Assembly: GCF_020360975.1 (NCBI RefSeq)
Contig: NW_025408678.1
Span: forward strand, 682,001-746,000
Direction of reading: 5' to 3'
Origin: Hirsutella rhossiliensis
Lineage: Eukaryota > Ascomycota > Sordariomycetes > Hypocreales > Ophiocordycipitaceae
Length of the DNA stretch: 64,000 nt
Under the pieces are notes generated by a model, which saw only the letters and a list, made by a program, of their open reading frames with translations, had not been told where the DNA came from and searched no databases. The first letter of the stretch is position 1. Each line of letters begins with the position of its first letter. Made by a program: the position numbers and the translations under genes. Positions 14,101 through 23,405 of the stretch are shown piece after piece.

Positions 14101-16369
14101 GTAAAATGCCCCTTTTTCGAAGCTAATTTAAGATATCCTTCGTAAATAGCTCTCTATTAGACTATATCTTCTTTACCTTATAGCTAAAGTAGGATTTTAT
14201 CTAGTTAACGAAGTCTTAGAGGGCAGACTAGTTATACTTACTTAAGTAGGTCTATAAGAAATAAGGGAAAACTATCCCTAAAAAAGCATTTATAAAAAAC
14301 ATTACCCTAACAAAGCTTTCTTAGTCTTTAGAGACATCGGTCTAGTCGACCTAAATTTCCTTATATAGCTAGTCTAGCCGTAAAGGCGTTCGTCTAGAAA
14401 TTCGTCTCTTAGTTTTTCCTTAGCTATAGTATTTATATTCGACGGTCTTTAGGCCCTTTATTTATACGCCCTATTATTATCCTAGCTTATATAAAGCTAA
14501 GGGGCCCGGGTAACTAAGTTATACGTACTAAAGAAGACCGTCTCCTTAGGCTACCGGAAGAGGGTCCTTTATAGTAGACCTATTCCTCCTAGTAAGGAAA
14601 GCTAACTTCTTAAGTAGTTCCTTCTTATAAATAGGTCGGAATTCGAGAATAAATTAATAGAATTTTTCCTCGATAAGCCTAATAGTCTAATTCTTCTAGA
14701 CTAGCCTCGTAGGCTTAGACGTCGTATCCTAGAAGATTCCTTTCTTTCGAAGAAAGCGGAAGGAAATTAAGCTCGTTAAAAATCAAGGGTAAAAGGCTAC
14801 CTTTTTTCGTCGAAGAATTCATATAGACCTATTAAGTAATTTTATCGTGAAATTCACCCTTCTATATCCCTTTATCTATACGGTTAATTCCCTTATAATA
14901 AGATATTCCCTCTATACCTTCTTAAAGGACCGGAATTATAAGAGTATATTATAGATATCGAGGGAAGTACTAGAGTTAAGGATAGCTAATTTTTATAGGG
15001 GATAATCGGAGGGCTCTAATAGTTAGTCTTAGCCTTATTAATCTATAGAGAAGATAAAGGCTAGATATACTATACTAATAATTTTTCCTTGAATTTACGG
15101 CTTAAATAAAGGCAGCGGCGTTATTAGTTACTATTTCTTAGTAACCTAAATCTCGTCTATCTTCTTCTATAACAAGGGGTCCTCCTTAAGAGACTATTAT
15201 ACTATTTCTTATAGCCTCTTTAAAGGGTTAACTCCTTTAAGTCGGTTTTCCTCGAAGACTTACTAATAGTCTTCTAGCCGATAGGGCTTTTTATATACTT
15301 AGTAAGTAGGTCGATTCCTCCTTATACGTTATTTCTTCGAGGAATCCTCGTCCTAGTCTAGAAGGTCTACTTAAAAACCCCCCCTTTTTGCCCCTTATTG
15401 CTGATTTTTATAAAGAGGTTTAATTTCGACTAGTTCCTTAATTTTTCGACTAACGGACTAAAAGGTCTATTAGGGGACTAGTTAGGCCGGTCTAACTAAT
15501 AGGACCAGGGCCGGACCTAGAATAAGATACGTAGCCGGGGCTAGGCCTAGGGCAGCCGTTAAAGACAGTGTTAATACTCTCGAGGGAGGAGGAGCTAAAG
15601 GAGTAATAGCTATAGTAGTAGCAGTAGTAGTAAGGGCCGTAGTAATAGGGGCTATAGCAGCTATAAGGGCAGTAGGTCGAGCCGTCTAGGTTAAGTGCTA
15701 GCTATAAAGGAATAAGACTGCTTACTATTATACTCTAGTAGCCTCTTTATTTAGTTCCCGGCTAGCCTCTCGAAAGATAGTTAAGTAACCGTTACTAATA
15801 GGCTTTATTAGCAGAGATATATCCTATAGCTACTAGCTAGAAAGAGCTTCTATAAGGAAGTATTAGTTAGCTTCCTTAAGGATTTCTTTTTACTTAGCTA
15901 GCTATAAAGAAGCTAGTAGGTTCCTAGTAGAAAAAGCTCCTAAGTAGGCCGTATAGGTCTTCTTAATACGGTTAGTTATATAGCCCCTTAAGGGAGCTAT
16001 TAAGGTTTCGAGCTTTAAAAGCTACTACTTAAGAGTCTCTTCCTCTTAAAAAGAGATTAGCTTTATAGTATTAACGGATTCCGTTATTACTATACGAGCA
16101 GTAGTTAGTAGCTTCGTCTTATAGAGGTATTCCTTTCGATAACTCTCGTAGTCGCCTAAGGTAGTAGAAAAAGCTCTCTACTATATAGAGGTTAGCTTAG
16201 AAAAGAGGGTAGCTCCCTCTATAAAGTCCGTTGCCCTAGGATAAAGAGGGGGCTCAAGAGGGTCCTACTTATTAGAGAAGACTAAATTATAAATAGTTCT
16301 ATTTATATAAGCCTATAGCTCCTTTACCTACTTATCTTAATCTTAAGGCTCTACGAGAATCGTCCTATT

Positions 16370-16853
16370 GTCGCGAAGCGTGGCCTAATTTCGTAGTTCT
16401 CGGAGATATCCCTTAGCATAAGGGACTAAGGAAGCTAAAAACACCCGGTGTAGAAAAAGGAAGAAGGAGCTAAAAAGAGGTATAGAAAGGAGGGTAGGGG
16501 CAAGAGGGGAAGCAGAAGTGGCGATAGCTTCCTATAGAGGTAGCGAGAGATAAGATAGATATGCCGGCAACGGCTAGAAAGGAGGGGAAAAACCGGTAAT
16601 AAGCTCGGTAGTTAAAGGGATATTAGTAGCTTCTTTAAGTAGGATCTTCTTTATTAATTAAGATGCTAGACGGGTATAAAGAGGGGCGTTAGATAGAGGA
16701 AAGAAGGACAATTAAGGCAATATAATAATTACTCCCCTACCTTTATTACTGCCCCCGTAAGAATTAAATCCCTCTGCCCTGCCTATCTAACCCCTTACTT
16801 TTAATTTCACCTTCGTGTATTTTTATGCACTTCTCGTATCTCTCTTCGCGAGA
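16370..16853 (+). repeat. Copia LTR copy B, inverted and least mutated
   Basis: The reverse complement matches copies A and C along ~480 bp. It is bounded by TCGCGAAG at the left and CTTCGCGA at the right. It retains numerous CA and TG dinucleotides (for example GCGTGG, CACCCGGTG, ATGCCGGCAACGG), so it approximates the pre-RIP sequence. Its orientation is opposite to the other two LTRs, so it cannot be an LTR of the same element. It may be a solo LTR or a rearranged copy. Confidence 0.75.
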
Positions 16854-17039
16854 CCTATAGACTATAGGGACGGTAGAGGAGTCGTTTTTTAATATCGTTA
16901 TAAAGAGAGAAGGGGTAGAAAAGTCGGTTAAAATCGGCTTTTCTAGTAAGAGGGGTAAAAGGAATCTACGAAGGATATAAGAAAGGTGCTTTTTATAGTA
17001 GCTAAAAGGTATAGGAGTTCTATTCCTCCTAGGCTTATA

Positions 17040-17527
17040 ACTCTTATAAAGAGAGATACGAGAAGTATATAAAAATATATAAAGGTAAAATTAAAAGTAA
17101 GGGGTCGGATAGGCAGGGCAGAGAGATTTAATTCTTATAGGGGTAGTAATTATAGTAGGGGAATAATTATTATATTTCCTTAATTCTTCTTCTTTCCTCT
17201 ATCTAACGCCCCTCTTTATACCCGTCTAGCATCTTAATTAATAAAGAAGATCCTACTTAAAGAAGCTACTAATATCCTTTTAACTATTAAGCTTTTTACT
17301 AGTTTTTCCCCTCTTTTCTAGCCGTTGCCGGAATATCCGTCTTATCTCTCGCTACCTCTATAGGAAGCTATCGCTACTTCTACTTCCCCTTATACCCCTA
17401 CCCTCCTTTCTATACCTCTTTTTAGCTCCTTCTTCCTTCTTCTACACCGGGTATTTTTAGCTTCCTTAGTCCCTCTTACTAAGGGATATCTCCGAGAACT
17501 ACGAAATTAAGCTACGCTTCGCGATAG
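17040..17527 (-). repeat. Copia LTR copy C (right, 5' LTR of the - strand element)
   Basis: Direct repeat of copy A, with intermediate loss of CA/TG. It is separated from the inverted copy B by ~186 bp, so B and C could form a long hairpin. It ends at GCTTCGCGATA, after which an unrelated GCGGCGG-rich sequence starts. Confidence 0.8.
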
Positions 17528-18507
17528 CGGCGCCGGCGGTGCTAGTAGTAGTAGTAAAAGCAGCGGCGGTAGAGGTAGTAAGGGCGGCTAGGGCAGCGGC
17601 GACGGTGCCTTTAAGAGAGAGGGAGTTAGCGTAGTAGAGAGTATAAGTAAGGGAGCTTATATACTTAAGTATAAGGGCGGCGCGCTTAAGGAACTATAAG
17701 TTATAGTAGGCGGCGGCGGTAGCGGTTAAGGCGCGCTTAGCTTTATTTTAGTCCTTACTTAGCTCCGTAGCGCTTTAAGCTATAGTAGTATAGGTAAGGA
17801 TAAGCAGCGTAACCTTATAGGTATAGCTAGCCTAGGTATATAGGAAGTAGCTACCCTAAGAGCGGCCGGCTTAGTCGGTATAAGGGAGGGACTATAAGGT
17901 ATACTATATATAAAGGGAATCGCGGTAAGCGCCCTAGCCTATAGCGCGCTTATATTAATATAGGGAGTTAGTAACGATTACGCGAATAAGGGCGGAGGGG
18001 CTTATAGAGGAGGGCGGCGAGGACCCGCGTTTATTATTATTATTATTATCGTTATTATCGCAGCGGCCGGTAGCGGAGAGCGTAGCGGGAGCGGCGGCGG
18101 CGCGGGTAGTAGAGTTAACGGCTAAGAAGCTAGGTAGCGGGTAGCGCGGAGCCGTCGCGGGCGCGACTAGGGCGGCGGGGGTAATAGGAGGGGTAGCGGG
18201 CGAGGCAAGGGCGCGGTCGATAAAGTCGTTAATCTTAATAGAGAAGTAAGATAAAGTAAAGGAGGATATATTAAATTCTTTAAATAACTAATAAAGGTAT
18301 AAGTTAGCTTATATATAAGCGGTAGTATATAGCTAAGCGCTAGGAGACTTATAGTTATAGTTATAGCTACTACTATTAATACTAATAATAATAGTATAGT
18401 TAAGAGGAAAGAGTAATAAGGGCGCGCTAATAAGTTATTTATTTCTTAGCTATACGCTAAGGTATAGGATTAATATTATAAGGGACCGCTTATAAAAAGA
18501 AAGGTAG
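17528..18507 (-). repeat. RIP-degraded, GC-rich former coding DNA
   Basis: The - strand translation between ~18,250 and 17,950 is Ala/Pro/Thr/Ser-rich with an Asn run (a TTA/ATT trinucleotide tract near 18,028-18,060) and few stops, so it once coded for a low-complexity protein. CA/TG are depleted but CG and GC triplets persist, giving local GC-rich patches inside a RIP block. No catalytic domain was recognised. It may belong with the neighbouring gag fragment. Confidence 0.45.
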
Positions 18508-20246
18508 GGACCTTATATAAAGGTATTTACCCTTAATATAGGTCTAGGTATTAGCTTAGACCTTAGCCGATAACGTTATAAGGTAAAGTAAGCTATATAT
18601 ATAAATCTATATTTAGTAGCGGTAAGTATAGCGTATAATTAGATCCTATATAGCTTATTATTATAATATAATAAAAGGTACTTATAGTAAGACCCTTTAC
18701 TTACCTTATAATACTTAGCTAGTATTAGCTTACTAAGCTTTAATGCCCGCTTTTATATTAAAGCTAAGCTTTTCCCTTTACTTTATATATAGTAAAAGTT
18801 CCTTTATTTCTTTTATTATTAGATTCTAATAAGGTATAAGTAACCTATATCTTTATTAGCCTCCTTATTAAGAGGTAGGGGTAAGACCTAACTATATATA
18901 TACTTACGCTATAATATATATAGTGGCCCTCTTTATATTATTTATTAATTTCCTTATAAGGTACTTACTTAGCTATCTTACTAAACTATACTACTAGCGG
19001 AGTAGCTAAGGTCTTATTATTACCGCGCCCCCTTAAAGTATATAGCCGCTATCTAAATATCGCTATCTATATCGACCGCTAACTTAAGAGCGGGCCTAGG
19101 TATAGATAGGTTAAGTAAAGAGAAACTATCTAGCCTATTAGTCCCGCTTAAGGCTAAGCGCTTATATAGCTTTTAAAAGTATAGCATTTACTTATATCCT
19201 TAGGCTACCTTTATAAGGTAGGCTATATAGCCCTTATAAGTAAAGGGTATTATAATAGGGATAAGTAGCTCTTAAAGCGCTAAGGAGATTAAGTTTTATA
19301 GCTAGGTAAGCTTAGCGCTATCTTTTTAGGCGGTATTACCCGCCGCCTAAGTTAAGGTCTCTTTAAATTCTAGTAAGAACTCCTTAAAGGACTACCCCTC
19401 TTACTAAGTAAGGGTCTATAGCTTATCCTATACCTTCTCTTACTCTTATATATTGCCGAAGGTATAGACTAGGTAGTTAAAGAATACTTAAGGGTCTTTC
19501 GTCCCTTTAAGACCGCCCCGCTCTTAAAAGCGCGCTACTTACTATATCTAGGGCTCTAGTAGTATATAAAGGAGCGAGAACTAAGCTATCTCTTTATAGC
19601 TATTAAGGCCTTATTTCTTATTAATATAGTATTTTACTATTAAGCGGTTAAGGAAAAAGTAAAAGGTCTTTAGCTTACTATCTTAGGTAAGCTAAGGTAG
19701 TAGCTTCTATCTACTAAGGGCCGCCTTACGCTCTAACCTCTTAGTAGCGGGAGGCATATTTATTAGAGCTAGCGTTAAGAGGGTATTAAGGATCTAGTAT
19801 AGGGTTACTTACTAGTCTAAGTCTTATAATATCTAGTAAAATAGCTTTATAAATTAAGCTTATTTATCTTATTACTACTAAGCTTTCTTTTTATAAGTAT
19901 TACTAATATAGCTCTTTTACTTATTACTATAGCTATTAGTACTAAGCTTCTTCCTATAATAGCTACTACTACTACTACTACCTTAGCTAGTACTACTAAG
20001 GTTTTAATATTAAGTCTAATATAAAGATAGCTTATACTATTATAAGGTAAGTAAAGGGTTATACTATAGGTGCCTTCTATTATATTATAATAATAAGCTA
20101 TATAGGATCTAACTATACGCTACGCCTACCGCTACTAAATACGCGTTTATACGTACGGCCTACCCTGCCCTATAACGCTATCGGCTAAGGTCTAGGCTAA
20201 TACCTAGACCTATACTAAGGGTAAATACCCTTATATAGAGTAGGTA
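18508..20246 (-). mobile_element. Retrotransposon gag fragment between inverted repeats
   Basis: A gag-like frame starts at an ATG on the - strand at 19,757 (MPPATKRLERKAALSR) and runs left. It includes a segment reading FxxYLVYTFGxI near 19,480-19,440, followed by a SFKEFLLEFKETL segment near 19,350. Both resemble the retrotransposon gag capsid family. Inverted repeats of about 205 bp flank it (18,508-18,711 and 20,040-20,246, reverse complements with mainly transition differences). LTRs would be direct, so this is either a rearranged LTR element or a non-autonomous element with long terminal inverted repeats that captured gag. No pol sequence lies between the repeats. Confidence 0.6.
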
Positions 20247-21829
20247 GAAGTATATACGTAGGTGCCGTCTATATAATAATATTAATAAGCTATATAGAGC
20301 GGCGCCCGGGCGCATCCTTAATATGCGTGGTTAATTAACGAAGCTGTCGCTTGGTCAATTTCCGTCTTCTTTTACCCGCACGCATACTTTTCGGCCTCTG
20401 CGTGGCAGAGGGGTCAGTAGCATGACCACTGCTTTAGCCCTCCGGGCTAAGACCCTGACATCTAGCTGACATTAACCTAGTATATACCGTCACTTTTTAA
20501 GAAGAGCCTAGCTAATATTAATAGACAACTAGACCTTCCTATTAGGAAGAAAGTAGTTACTAACTAGGGGGTAGGTAGACTACCTTCTTTATTATAACCT
20601 ACGTCGGGATACTATCTCCTTTGTCTTCTATTTTGCGCCTATTTCCTTACAACTAGCCGCAAGGGGGTGTGTCAGACTAAGCAGACTAAGAGATTGGAGT
20701 CATGCCCAGCGGGGCCAAAAGGGGTCTGCCTGACCAACCTAACTCTCCTAGCAAAAGGACATAATGCAGGCCTGACTTAGGTATAGGGATATCCTAATGC
20801 CCTCTTCTAGCTAGCGATCTATGGTATCTATACCTATATAAGCCCCGCGCTCGTCCTAATAGATAGACCAAAACATGCATCACTAAATTCACCTTTCTGA
20901 GCCTCTATTCCTTCCACTGTGCTCTCTAGCCCCTGCTTGAGAGTAACCATCCCGAGTGGCGGGTGGCAGAGCCTGCGCGGTCATGGAGCGGGTTGGCATA
21001 GTGCCAGGCATTTGTATTCCACGTTGGCAATCACCTTCTGGATATTCACCAAGATTTCTTGTTCATCTTCCGGAACAGTCTCGACACCTCCGTGAGCAAC
21101 CGTGTTCAGCCTGGCCTTCTTTGCGCCGCAATGGACTTTTCGTCGGCAAAGCATCGTCAATGCCTTCGGCAAGCGCAATTTCCCCTCCCTTATTGGGGCC
21201 ACGGTGCTTGTGTATCTACAAGTAATTGTAAGCAGACTCAACGAGCAGCTCAGCCTGGGGAACAGGCAGGCGCCCGCCCGGTTGGACGTCACTCGGGTCA
21301 CCAAGGTCAGCATCGCGCCCGTCATCGTTGCTGCTGGGGGCCTCTCTCTCCTGGACCAAGTTCTCTGGCGGCCTCAATGGCGCCTAAGTGTTTAATACAC
21401 CTTCTAATACCGCCCCTGTCTCGAATTCGTTATTGTTGCTGCCTCTTTTGCCGGCATCATGGGCTGCTTGGGATGGATATCAGCATTTCTCTTCTCGAGG
21501 AGAGGACCGAAAGACGGGTTTTCGGAGACTATCCTGGAGGTCGACGTGCATTTCTAGATATACTGAAGACGGCTCGCTGTATTGACTACAAGGAAAGTGA
21601 ACGAACGAGGACGGGGAGAGGAAGAGAGTTGGCAAGCGAGAAGTCGAAATACAGTGTGTATACAGTATTGCACACTGTCCGAAGGGCGCTGCTTACATGC
21701 GCTGATAAGGCACTCCGGCCATAGTGGACAGAGTACAAAGAGCCCTACACTCTCCCCCCTCCCCCTTCTCCCTTCGGCTTCTCCTCTTCCTCTCACATAC
21801 ATTACACAGTAACGCACACATCACCTGAA
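20247..21829. other. Transition from RIP block to gene space; no gene supported
   Basis: Up to ~20,300 the sequence is RIP-like and partly repeats the end of the inverted repeat. From ~20,300 CA/TG return (GCGCATCC, GCGTGG, GGCAGAGG). Stretches at 20,460-20,640 and 20,790-20,870 are again CA/TG-poor. A TATATAAG box at ~20,835 followed by ~90 bp of transcript-like sequence could belong to an old LTR promoter. Frames between 20,956 and 21,725 overlap on both strands and have no recognisable motif. The last ~100 bp before 21,830 are pyrimidine-rich and suit a 5' UTR or core promoter for the dehydratase gene. Confidence 0.4.
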
Positions 21830-23130
21830 ATGGCCCATCCCTCGACTTGCCCGCCCCTGACACGCGAGTCGGTGCTGGAGGCGCATCGGCTGGTTGCACC
21901 GCACGTGCACCGGACACCCGTGGTCACTTGCCGGACCTTGTCGGAGCTGGCGTCTCGGCCCCGCTCCCCCGCCGACCTCGCCGGCACCCCGTGGGCCGGC
22001 CGCACCCCGGCCCGGCCCCGCTTCCGTTTGTGGTTCAAGTGCGAGAACTTGCAGCGTGTTGGTGCTTTCAAAGTGCGCGGCGCCTTTCATGCCCTGTTAA
22101 GGCTCATGCGTGAGGAGGGCTGGCTTGAGGGCGGTGGCCGAAGCAATGGAGTTGTGACGCATAGCTCAGGCGAGTCTAGTCTTTTTCCTCCTCCGTCGAG
22201 TCTTACGGGCTAATTTCATGGGCTTGTCCCTGTGATTCCTCGTCCTCCTTCCCGGACTTGGTTTCATATCTGCCGCCTTTCTGTCCTAAAGGCAACCATG
22301 CTCAAGCACTCGCCCTCGCGGCGAAAGAACTAGGCCTCCCGGCCCACGTCGTTATGCCAAGCATCTCGGCGACGCCCAAGATTGCCGCAACGAAAGACTA
22401 CGGCGCCAACGTGGTCTTCTCCGGCAGCACGAGCGAGGAGCGCGAGGCCGTGACCGCTCGCGTCATGGCCGACACGGGCGCCCGCCTCGTGCCCCCTTAC
22501 GATCACCCGGACATTATCCTGGGGCAGGGCACCATGGGCCTCGAGCTGCAGGACCAGGTCCGGGAGCTTATCGGGGAGGAAATGAAGGCCAAGGGGGGTG
22601 AGGGCGCGACCGCTGGCACGGGAAAGGGGACCGACGGCCTCGACGCCATCATGACGCCCTGTGGCGGAGGAGGCATGCTCTCAGGCGTCGGCCTCTCATG
22701 CGAAGGAACAGGCATCCTCGTCTTCGGCGCTGAGCCGTCTTTCCAAGGCGCCGACGACGGCCGCCGCGGGTACTATTCGCATCAGCGCGTGGAGGCCGTC
22801 TCGAGCCTGACTATAGCTGACGGCCTACGGACCCCCGTGGGCCACCATCCGTGGGCCATCATCCACGATCGCGGTCTCGTCTCGGGCATGTTCAGCGTCT
22901 CCGAGGCCGAGATCCTCGCCGCCATGCGCCTCCTCTTCGAGCGCGCCAAGCTCTTTGTCGAGCCCAGCGCCTGCGTCGGCCTCGCCGTCGCCCTCTTCAA
23001 CGAGGACTTTCGCGCGACGGTTGAGCAAAGCGCCGGCGATCGCGGCTGGGATCTTGGGCTTGTCTTGAGTGGTGGAAACGTCGGCCTTGACGCGCTGTCT
23101 GCAATGTTTGCCGAGGAGCTGCGGCCATAG
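21830..23130 (+). CDS. PLP-dependent serine/threonine dehydratase or serine racemase-like enzyme
   Basis: Exons 21,830-22,169 and 22,292-23,130 give 392 residues. This fold-type II PLP enzyme belongs to the serine racemase / L-threo-3-hydroxyaspartate ammonia-lyase / threonine dehydratase group, which eliminates or racemises beta-hydroxy amino acids. Visible motifs are the cofactor-lysine segment CENLQRVGAFKVRGA (Lys near residue 81), the substrate loop HSSGNHAQA (111-119), the phosphate-binding glycine loop CGGGG (237-241) and EPSACVG near the end. The intron (122 bp) must use a GC donor (TCAG^GCGAGT) and the acceptor AAAG, because only this rebuilds SSGNHAQ. About 25 extra residues rich in Pro/Arg/Ala (42-66) lengthen the N-terminal part compared with the usual 320-340. 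The ATG follows a pyrimidine-rich leader. The gene converges on the MFS gene (275 bp apart). Substrate choice cannot be decided by eye. Confidence 0.9.
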
Positions 23131-23405
23131 TCCGTCTCGTTTCAAACTCTTGTTCTCTCCGGTTTCTGGCTCCCGTGCTTCATGGCCGGCGCCAGGAGGC
23201 ATCGCCATATACATATAGGCTAGGGCTGGTGATGTTTTGAAGAGTCATTGGCCACGCCATGCAATGTACAGAAGCAAGTTATTTCCAGGCTCATGCTTTT
23301 GTGACCCTCCTTCACTTGGACTCCAAATGCAAGATGCGTAAAAGTCAACCAACTCCGTCGCTGTTGATCCCCCCCTTTCCCCCTCCCCTTTTTGCACGTC
23401 TCGCC

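Larger units (their letters stand above)
10676..17527 (-). mobile_element. Degenerate Ty1/Copia LTR retrotransposon
   Basis: The - strand shows Copia domain order from right to left. Integrase lies at ~14,400-13,950, with an IQVDWTDVSKD-like segment, SNRELF, and NT*A*NGGVER standing for the NTQAQNGGAER region. Reverse transcriptase follows to ~12,400, with the YVDD box degraded to YINN at ~12,490-12,530 in the context VFFYxxxI. RNase H lies near the left LTR. LTRs in the same orientation lie at ~10,676-11,167 and ~17,040-17,527, giving a ~6.85-kb element. RIP stops occur throughout. A third LTR copy, inverted, lies just inside the right LTR at 16,370-16,853. Some internal stretches (e.g. 14,290-14,320 and 15,530-15,690) keep more CA/TG than the Gypsy element, so RIP here is less complete. 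Confidence 0.85.

Noticed and set aside
21059..21724. 221-codon + strand frame and a 114-codon - strand frame (20,981-21,325)
   Set aside because: No recognisable domain; region lies between RIP DNA and the dehydratase promoter.
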